From an uncultured bacterium (lineage in GTDB: Bacteria; Patescibacteriota; Minisyncoccia; Moranbacterales; GWC2-37-73), in contig CAIJXA010000048.1 of the NCBI GenBank assembly GCA_903824515.1, forward strand, positions 1 through 14,027: DNA of 14,027 nt, written 5' to 3'. The position numbers and the translations under genes are program-made. Shown here piece by piece: positions 7,402 through 12,904 of the stretch. How positions within the stretch are numbered: the stretch's first letter is position 1; every line of letters starts with the position of its first letter. The notes under the pieces are model-generated. The model had not been told where the DNA came from, made no database searches, and saw nothing but the letters and a program-made list of their open reading frames with translations.

Positions 7402-8110
7402 GAATGGAACCTTATATATCATTGCTACTCCGATTGGCAATCTTGAAGATATTACTTTGCGAGCACTTCGCGTTTTGAAGGAAGTTGACGCGATTGCTTG
7501 CGAGGACACAAGAGTAACCAGTAGATTGCTTACACATTATAGCATATCAAAACCACTCCTTTCGCTGCATCATCACAGTGGACAAGTTAAGTTTGAAAAA
7601 ATTCTTACTTTGTTGGGAGAGGGAAAAAGCGTGGCCTATGCTAGCGATGCTGGAACTCCTGGGATTTCTGATCCGGGAAATAAATTGGTTGAGGAGGCTC
7701 TGGCAGGGCGTTTCTCAATTGTTCCAATTCCTGGTGCATCTGCCTTGGCAACCCTAATTAGCGTTAGCGGAATCGACATGCAAGTCTTTTCTTTTCTGGG
7801 TTTTCCACCTCACAAAAAAGGTCGTGAAACATTTTTCAAGAAAGTGACAGCTTCAGAGGCGCCTGTTGTCTATTATGATTCGCCTCATCGTGTGATTAAA
7901 AATCTTTTACTTTTACAGTCGTTGCAAATTGCAGAAAATTTGGAGCCCAACTCCGAAGCGGAGTCGAGCTTAGAAAAGCAAGTCATCATTGGTAGGGAAT
8001 TAACGAAAATGTTTGAGGAAATTGTTCGGGGAAGCATTACTGAAATTGAAGGTTATTTTACTATTCATCCTGAAAAAATGAAAGGGGAATTTTCCGTAAT
8101 TGTTTACTGA
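7400..8110 (+). CDS. rsmI: 16S rRNA (cytidine-1402-2'-O)-methyltransferase RsmI (236 aa)
   Basis: RsmI adds a 2'-O-methyl group to C1402 in the decoding centre of 16S rRNA using S-adenosylmethionine. Family landmarks are in order: GTLYIIATPIGNL (3-15), CEDTRVTSRLL (34-44), SDAGTPGISDPG (82-93), PIPGASAL (109-116), FLGFPPHKKGR (132-142), YYDSPHR (158-164) and GRELTKMFEE (198-207). It ends near residue 236, shorter than E. coli RsmI (about 286), because the C-terminal extra domain is absent. Residues about 178-193 form an extra acidic, Ser-rich loop encoded by a palindrome. There is no SD: the 8-bp tandem repeat runs into the ATG. Homology starts at residue 3, so this start is right. Confidence 0.97.
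   Translation: MNGTLYIIATPIGNLEDITLRALRVLKEVDAIACEDTRVTSRLLTHYSISKPLLSLHHHSGQVKFEKILTLLGEGKSVAYASDAGTPGISDPGNKLVEEALAGRFSIVPIPGASALATLISVSGIDMQVFSFLGFPPHKKGRETFFKKVTASEAPVVYYDSPHRVIKNLLLLQSLQIAENLEPNSEAESSLEKQVIIGRELTKMFEEIVRGSITEIEGYFTIHPEKMKGEFSVIVY
7943..7971. repeat. Palindromic element inside rsmI
   Basis: ACTCCG (7950-7955) pairs with CGGAGT (7959-7964) around AAG. The outer bases 7943-7946 pair with 7968-7971. The element is in frame and encodes part of an extra surface-type loop (about residues 182-190) in RsmI. Its core AGCGGAGT reappears in non-coding DNA at about 8672-8679, followed there by GAG as well. Confidence 0.55.
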
Positions 8111-8305
8111 TTGGCAGCTAGCCATTTCCCTTTGAAATATTATCTATTGGGATAATACTATTCAGCTATTTTTGTGGTTGATTTTTTCTTGAATGGGGGT
8201 TATACTCCTGGCGCCAGTATTAGTGCCGGCATTTAAGAAAGTACGTTTGCTTAAATTTTTTTAAAGTATTTTTTTGTTCTTTTAAATTTAATCCGGAGGT
8301 TTGAA
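8111..8305 (+). promoter_or_regulatory. Promoter and leader of the zinc-ribbon gene
   Basis: TTGATT (8178-8183) and TATACT (8201-8206) are separated by exactly 17 bases, predicting a transcript start near 8213 and a leader of about 93 nt. Upstream, 8138-8144 pairs with 8151-8157 around six bases. With T-rich bases some 13 nt later it is at best a weak rsmI terminator. The SD for the next gene, CGGAGG (8294-8299), is six bases before its ATG. Confidence 0.65.
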
Positions 8306-8548
8306 ATGCAAGAACGTAAGCTAAGAAAAAATAGAGAAAATCCGATGCTTGGAAGGCATCCTGGAGGAAGCGCAAAATTATCTCTGCCGAAAAGTGTTAT
8401 TCCAATAAAGGCCACCAATGGCGATCATTGGAAAGCTTGTCCGACATGTGGATGTCAGTATTTGTGGGATGGTAGGCAATCAAAAGAGGCTGCTGATGCT
8501 TTTTGTTCTGGTTGTGGTGCGCTCCTAATCTGGCCATCCTCAGCATAG
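8306..8548 (+). CDS. Small zinc-ribbon protein (80 aa)
   Basis: The C-terminal half carries CPTC (45-48) and CSGC (67-70), each followed by Gly. This is the classic pair of zinc knuckles of a zinc ribbon with an 18-residue spacer. The N-terminal 35 residues are basic (KLRKNRENP near the start) and probably flexible, which would suit nucleic-acid or protein binding. An extra Cys (C50) follows the first knuckle. There is no membrane segment. The start is secure because of the strong SD CGGAGG at 8294-8299, and the promoter and terminator make it a single-gene unit. Zinc binding is inferred from the Cys pattern; partner and role are unknown. It could be a transcription-related adaptor, but nothing in the window shows that. 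Confidence 0.82.
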   Translation: MQERKLRKNRENPMLGRHPGGSAKLSLPKSVIPIKATNGDHWKACPTCGCQYLWDGRQSKEAADAFCSGCGALLIWPSSA

Positions 8549-8630
8549 TTGCTTAACTTAATTATGCTAACTTTGTGCGGCGTGTCATAATTTTGCAGTA
8601 GAAACTTGAAGCTAAGATAAAAAATTCTAT

Positions 8631-8665
8631 AAAGTGACAATTGTCTCAACGATTGTCACTTTTTC
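8631..8665 (+). terminator. Intrinsic terminator after the zinc-ribbon gene
   Basis: The arms 8631-8641 and 8652-8662 pair exactly over 11 bp. Up to three further inner pairs leave a four-base loop. T bases at 8660-8664 follow. It lies about 80 bases after the stop, farther than the other terminators here. Confidence 0.85.
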
Positions 8666-8952
8666 CGTCTAGCGGAGTGAGAAAAACGGATCAGCCAGCA
8701 GATAGATTTATTTGTGAGTAGCCCACCCACCTCGGCAAGAATGCAGGCAGTAATAATATGTATTTAATGATAAAAAAGATATATTTCGAAATTTATAAAC
8801 AGACTGCTTTGTATTATGAATTGAGAAAAGCTGATCTTTAAAAAATATTAAAAATTGAATTTATTTGAGTATGGGTTGAATGCTTGCAAAGAGAATTTTT
8901 ATTAACCACGACCCAGTTATCGTTAATTAGGTCAAAACGGAGGGAAAGAGCA
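8666..8952 (+). other. Non-coding region before the second FGE-fold gene
   Basis: No gene is seen. The segment at about 8670-8690 contains AGCGGAGTGAG, related to the palindrome core inside rsmI. The segment 8717-8755 is GC-richer than its flanks. A moderate promoter guess is TTGAAT (8876-8881) with TATTAA (8900-8905), spacer 18. The SD GGAGG (8939-8943) precedes the ATG at 8953 by nine bases. Confidence 0.4.
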
Positions 8953-9768
8953 ATGAATCAAAGGTTTACAAGCGTACTTGAATTCAGAACCCCCTATTTT
9001 TTAATTAAAGGGGGAAGTTTTGTTTATTCAGTTGCGAACACTGAAGAGCATGTTAAGGATATTTATTTTTCACAAACTCTCGTAGCCAATGAATGTTATC
9101 GGGAATTTATTAAATATCTAGAAGGTGGTTCTCTTTATGAAAAACACTTACCTCTTGCTGAATTTCGGGATGAGCTGAAATATTTGGCAGCATCTGACTT
9201 TTGGAAGTGGGAAAAGGTAGTCACTTGTTTGCAAAATGACCGGGGTGATCTTGCAGCGTTGTTCAAATCTAGCTATGATAAAGACCCAAATTTTTCCGGA
9301 GATAGGCAGCCAGTGGTGGGAATATCCTGGTACGCTGCCAATGCTTATTGTCTTTGGCTTTCACTGCTCGAAAGCGAAGGAGAATGTCGCGGTGGTTATC
9401 GGCTTCCATCAGAAATCGAATGGGAGTATGCCGCAGGAGGAAAAAATAAACGTAAATATCCGTGGCCGAAAAAAAAGGGTGAACCAACGCCAAAACTTGC
9501 TAATTATGGAAAAAATAAAGAGGCAACATCCGAAGTGAGATTCTATTGGGAAGGAACAACCCCTGAAAGATTATATGACATGGCGGGCAATGTGTGGGAG
9601 TGGATGGAGAATTGGTTTGACAAAGATGAAACTACTCGTGCTTTGCGAGGTGGATCATGGAATAATAGTGCCAAGCAATTACTTTGTACTTCCCGAAGCT
9701 TTAGCTTGCCATATTCTGTCAGTAATCTGGTTGGTTTCAGAGTTATTCACGGCAGAAATGTGAAATAA
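8953..9768 (+). CDS. FGE-sulfatase/SUMF1-fold protein (271 aa)
   Basis: This is a member of the formylglycine-generating-enzyme (C-type-lectin-like) fold with signatures better kept than in its paralogue at 913. They include FLIKGGSFV (16-24), GDRQPVVGISWYAANAYCLW (117-136), RLPSEIEWEYAAGG (150-163), RKYPWP (167-172), DMAGNVWEWMENWF (209-222), RGGSW (232-236) and GFRV (261-264). ATG 8953 is chosen over the in-frame TTG at 8884 because of the strong SD GGAGG. The two genes align almost throughout, including the DPNFSGD-type segment, so they are duplicates. The product is cytoplasmic by sequence, with no signal peptide. I cannot assign copper ligands as in true FGE or iron ligands as in EgtB, so sulfatase activation is not claimed. 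The residues between RGGSW and GFRV differ strongly from the paralogue. Confidence 0.9.
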   Translation: MNQRFTSVLEFRTPYFLIKGGSFVYSVANTEEHVKDIYFSQTLVANECYREFIKYLEGGSLYEKHLPLAEFRDELKYLAASDFWKWEKVVTCLQNDRGDLAALFKSSYDKDPNFSGDRQPVVGISWYAANAYCLWLSLLESEGECRGGYRLPSEIEWEYAAGGKNKRKYPWPKKKGEPTPKLANYGKNKEATSEVRFYWEGTTPERLYDMAGNVWEWMENWFDKDETTRALRGGSWNNSAKQLLCTSRSFSLPYSVSNLVGFRVIHGRNVK

Positions 9769-9787
9769 ATGGAAAAAATAATTTTTT

Positions 9788-9823
9788 AAAGGGGCATAAC
9801 TAAAATTATTGTCCCCTTTTTTA
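9788..9823 (+). terminator. Intrinsic terminator after the second FGE-fold gene
   Basis: AAAGGGG (9788-9794) pairs with CCCCTTT (9813-9819), and a long AT-rich loop lies between. A run of six T follows at 9817-9822. The stem begins 20 bases after the stop. Confidence 0.8.
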
Positions 9824-10290
9824 TTAGCTAGCCAGGTGATTGTCTTGATATGTATCGGGATCGATTCAGTGGAGGCAGTAAGGTTGATTAGCCTGCGTAG
9901 CAAGCTGCACTGCCCCCGGGGTATTGATACCTATATATTATGCAGCTAAATGGCTTTTATCAATAAGTTTCACTGCATTATAACTTAATACTTTTGTTTG
10001 CTTGTTTATAAATTTGAAAATTTTCTTGATAGCAACCAAATAGATCAGAAAGGTCTCCAAGCTATCGGGCTATTGCGACCCCTTGACATTTTTGGCCCAT
10101 TACTGTATGATTAATGCAACGTGTGATGCTTCTTGAATTTTACTTTGTTTAAAGCTTTTTTTCTTCAAAAAATATAAAAACAAGCTTTCAGATAGATAAA
10201 TAACATCCCTTTGGGAATTTTTATTGTCGTTTGTGGTTAACATTTTGTGAAATTCAGTGAGAAGCCCTGATAGTTTTTTGATGAACTTTT
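9824..10290. other. 467-bp non-coding region with several hairpins
   Basis: No credible ORF is present. Stems that can be drawn include 9874-9879 with 9909-9914 (nested within 9852-9856 with 9926-9930), 9940-9945 with 9973-9978, 10028-10033 with 10061-10066 (enclosing 10042-10046 with 10052-10056), and 10151-10157 with 10182-10188. A near-consensus promoter lies at 10083-10111. A weak stem with T-rich tail is at 10206-10222. Part of this may be a small RNA or the tRNA leader. Confidence 0.45.
10083..10111 (+). promoter_or_regulatory. Near-consensus promoter without a following ORF
   Basis: TTGACA (10083-10088) and TATGAT (10106-10111) are 17 bases apart. The next gene is tRNA-Leu at 10291, so the transcript would have a leader of about 170 nt or include a separate small RNA. 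The upstream bases match those of the promoter at 1868 (shared ACCCCTTGACATTTTT). Confidence 0.7.
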
Positions 10291-10374
10291 GGGGATATGG
10301 TGGAATTGGTAGACACGCTAGATTCAGGTTCTAGTGGTAGTGATACTGTGAGAGTTCGAGTCTCTCTATCCCCA
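10291..10374 (+). tRNA. tRNA-Leu (anticodon CAG)
   Basis: The cloverleaf can be read directly. The acceptor GGGGATA (10291-10297) pairs with TATCCCC (10367-10373). The D-arm contains GGTAGACAC-type bases. The anticodon stem CTAGA/TCTAG (10318-10322, 10330-10334) flanks loop TTCAGGT with CAG at 10325-10327. A long variable arm (about 10335-10349) marks a class II tRNA. The T-arm is GAGAG/CTCTC around TTCGAGT. The discriminator is A at 10374. No 3' CCA is encoded, so it must be added after transcription. Confidence 0.98.
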
Positions 10375-10587
10375 CAAAGAGGAAATAAAATTGCGCATTT
10401 ATATACTTCTGGGTCCATCTTCAATGAAGAGATAGTAATTCCCCCTTATTATCAAAAATGAATCTTTTGTGATTCAAAATTAATTAGAAATAGAAAGACA
10501 ATGCGTCTTTCACAACGTTGCATGTTTAGAAAGTAGTCCGCTATTTAGTGGATTCATCTTTCTTGATTTGCTAAATAACCAAAACTT
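10375..10587 (+). other. Hairpin-rich spacer between tRNA-Leu and the RNase J promoter
   Basis: No gene is seen. Hairpins pair 10493-10499 with 10505-10511 (seven bp, five-base loop). A compound stem follows: 10528-10533 with 10558-10563 enclosing 10537-10542 with 10547-10552. A small GAATC/GATTC stem is near 10461-10476. None has a proper T run. They could be the 3' trailer or processing region of the tRNA transcript. Confidence 0.4.
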
Positions 10588-10617
10588 TTAACAAGAGAAG
10601 TTTCTCACCTTTATAAT
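10588..10617 (+). promoter_or_regulatory. Probable promoter of the RNase J gene
   Basis: TTAACA (10588-10593) and a perfect TATAAT (10612-10617) are separated by 18 bases. Transcription would start near 10624, leaving a leader of about 35 nt with no recognisable SD before the ATG at 10659. Confidence 0.7.
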
Positions 10618-10658
10618 TTTTAAAATTTGGTGAAAAATACTTTTGCAAGAAAAAAATT

Positions 10659-12731
10659 ATGTTTAAAAAACAAGATACCAGTATAACTGGTCAAATCTTG
10701 GCTGATTTAAAAAAGCCAGTGGGAAATTTTGAAAAAAAACCTGCCCGCAATGTTTCGCATAACGATGCAGGTCGACCTACTCAAAACAATGTTTCACCAG
10801 CACAAAATGTTTTATCTGCTGGAAATGTTTCACTAATTCGACAGCATGGAAATCGTCATGGCGGCCAGCGTGGAGCAGTCAGGCCAGATAGAAATGCAAA
10901 TCAAGCAATGGCAGAAAAGGCGACCGGAAATTCTCCGGCAACTTTTGCTGGTAATAAAAGAAGTGGAGACTCTACGCATTCTAAAGGTGGAAAAAGACAT
11001 CCTTCAGGTGGCCGAAGAAGTGCGTCAAGCAGAGCTCAGACATTTCAGGGAAATCCGCAAAGTGATCATCTTCGCATTACACCAATTGGAGGTAATGAAG
11101 AAGTGGGTCGTAATATGACTTTGTTTGAATATGGCGGTGACATTATCATCTTGGATATGGGTCTGCAATTTCCTGAAGAGGATATGCCTGGAATTGACTA
11201 TATCATTCCAAATATTAGCTATCTTAAGGGCAAAGAAAAAAATGTCAGAGGCGTGATTCTGAGTCATGGTCATCTTGATCATATTGGGGCAGCCCCTATT
11301 TTGCTACGCGAACTAGGCTATCCACCGATTGTTGGACGAGACCTGACCCTAGCCTTGGTCAAGAAAAAAATGGAGGATTTCGAAATAAATTCCGCCAGTC
11401 AATTGAAGTTGATCAGGGTAAACACTATTGCTGACAAAATTAAACTTGGAAAATTTGAAATTGAATTTTTTGATGTGGAACATTCTGTGATGGATGCAGT
11501 GGGTGTGATTGTGAAAACTCCAGATGGGACCGTGATTCATCCTGGGGACTGGACGATGGATAATAATCCAACTGATCATGCAAAAGTTACCTATGAACAC
11601 TTGGCAAAACTTCCAGCGCCACGAGTTTTGATGTTGGAAAGTTTGGGAGCCACCGATACGCACATCTCAGAGAAAACCGAAAGTGATATGTATGTCAATC
11701 TGAACGAGTTGGTTGGAACTGCCAAGGGAATGGTAATTATCGGAACTTTTTCTTCTCAAATCAAACGGATTGGAAAAATTATTGAATATGCTGATTCAAT
11801 TGGAAAAAAAGTTGCACTAGATGGATATTCAATGAAGATGAATATTGAAATTGCCAAGGAACTTGGCTATATCAAAAATTTCAAGAAAACTCAGATTTCA
11901 GTTAATGAAATTCACAAGCATCCAAGAAACAAAGTTGTGGTCATTTGCACTGGAGCTCAAGGAGAAGGTAACGCAGTGCTTTCACGAATTGTTAATGATG
12001 AACACCGTTTCATCAGGGTGCAAAAAGATGATACGGTTATTTTTTCTTCTTCAATTGTGCCTGGCAATGAGAGAACTGTTCAAAGGCTCAAGGATGATCT
12101 TTATCGCAAGTGCGACAATGTGATTCACAGTGATATTTTGGATGTTCACACCTCCGGACACAGTAATGCTCATGATATCAAAGACATTTTGCGTCAAATT
12201 CAGCCGACTTTCTTTCTGCCGGTTTATGGCAATCACTATATGCTCAAGGAAGCTGCAAAGTTGGGTGAGCGGGTTGGAATAAGTAAAGATAATATTTTTG
12301 TCTTGGATAATGGAAATCAACTTGAGGTTGCTGAAAACAAAGCGAGAGTGCTGGCTCAAAAGGTTGACACAAGCTATGTGATGGTTGATGGTTTGGGAGT
12401 TGGTGATGTTGGCGAAGTTGTGCTTCGCGACCGACAATTGCTAGCCAAAGACGGTATGTTTATGATTGTGGTAGTGATTGATTCAAAAACCAAAAAAATT
12501 GTGGGCACTCCGCAAATCACTTCGCGAGGTTTTATCTTCGTCAAAGAAAATTTTGATTTGGTCAACGCAACAAAAAGAGTTGTGGAAAAAATTGTTAAAG
12601 AAAAAACTTCGGCAGATGTTTCAGTCAACTGGGACTATGTGAAAAACAATATTCGCGAATCGGTTGGCTCATTTCTGTTTACCAAAACTGAGCGGCGACC
12701 AATGATTTTGCCAGTCGTGATTGAAGTCTAG
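10659..12731 (+). CDS. rnj: Ribonuclease J (690 aa)
   Basis: This is a metallo-beta-lactamase/beta-CASP nuclease for mRNA decay and rRNA maturation. Residues 1-136 are a low-complexity, basic, Asn/Gly/Ser-rich extension that is probably disordered. The catalytic core starts at about LRITPIGGNEEVG (138-150). Metal-site residues visible are HGHLDH (203-208), H275 (VEHSVMD) and D297 (HPGDW). The beta-CASP part includes the SGH motif (H501). The C-terminal domain (about 565-690) is complete and ends PVVIEV. The protein is longer than B. subtilis RNase J1 (555) mainly because of the extension. Odd point: 22 residues after SGH, where RNase J normally has the His of PVHGE, this protein reads PVYGNH, so Y523 replaces His, with H526 nearby. 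The gene has its own promoter and terminator and lacks an SD. Confidence 0.97.
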   Translation: MFKKQDTSITGQILADLKKPVGNFEKKPARNVSHNDAGRPTQNNVSPAQNVLSAGNVSLIRQHGNRHGGQRGAVRPDRNANQAMAEKATGNSPATFAGNKRSGDSTHSKGGKRHPSGGRRSASSRAQTFQGNPQSDHLRITPIGGNEEVGRNMTLFEYGGDIIILDMGLQFPEEDMPGIDYIIPNISYLKGKEKNVRGVILSHGHLDHIGAAPILLRELGYPPIVGRDLTLALVKKKMEDFEINSASQLKLIRVNTIADKIKLGKFEIEFFDVEHSVMDAVGVIVKTPDGTVIHPGDWTMDNNPTDHAKVTYEHLAKLPAPRVLMLESLGATDTHISEKTESDMYVNLNELVGTAKGMVIIGTFSSQIKRIGKIIEYADSIGKKVALDGYSMKMNIEIAKELGYIKNFKKTQISVNEIHKHPRNKVVVICTGAQGEGNAVLSRIVNDEHRFIRVQKDDTVIFSSSIVPGNERTVQRLKDDLYRKCDNVIHSDILDVHTSGHSNAHDIKDILRQIQPTFFLPVYGNHYMLKEAAKLGERVGISKDNIFVLDNGNQLEVAENKARVLAQKVDTSYVMVDGLGVGDVGEVVLRDRQLLAKDGMFMIVVVIDSKTKKIVGTPQITSRGFIFVKENFDLVNATKRVVEKIVKEKTSADVSVNWDYVKNNIRESVGSFLFTKTERRPMILPVVIEV

Positions 12732-12776
12732 GGCAGCTTTGCAGGCTTTCGCTTTTTAGCTTATTAGGAAGATATG

Positions 12777-12802
12777 AAAAACCCGACGAGTCGGGTTTTT
12801 TT
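12777..12802 (+). terminator. Intrinsic terminator after RNase J
   Basis: AAAAACCCGA (12777-12786) pairs exactly with TCGGGTTTTT (12791-12800) around a four-base loop, and T bases continue to 12802. The stem is symmetrical and could stop transcription from either side. Confidence 0.95.
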
Positions 12803-12849
12803 GTTGGAGTTAAAATTAATATTGATATTTTTTTAAAAAATTTAATTTG

Positions 12850-12858
12850 TGCTATAAT
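12850..12858 (+). promoter_or_regulatory. Extended -10 promoter for the Asp-box protein gene
   Basis: TGCTATAAT at 12850-12858 is a perfect extended -10 element. No good -35 lies 16-18 bases upstream (a TTGATA at 12822 is 25 bases away). Transcription would start near 12865, about 40 bases before the ATG at 12905. Confidence 0.6.
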
Positions 12859-12904
12859 TTCAATATCTAAACTTTCCTAAAAAAACAAATTTAACATTAA
12901 TAGT

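Noticed and set aside
8884..8952. TTG at 8884 as start of the second FGE-fold gene
   Set aside because: The ATG at 8953 has a strong GGAGG nine bases upstream, and the extra 23 residues have no counterpart in the family.
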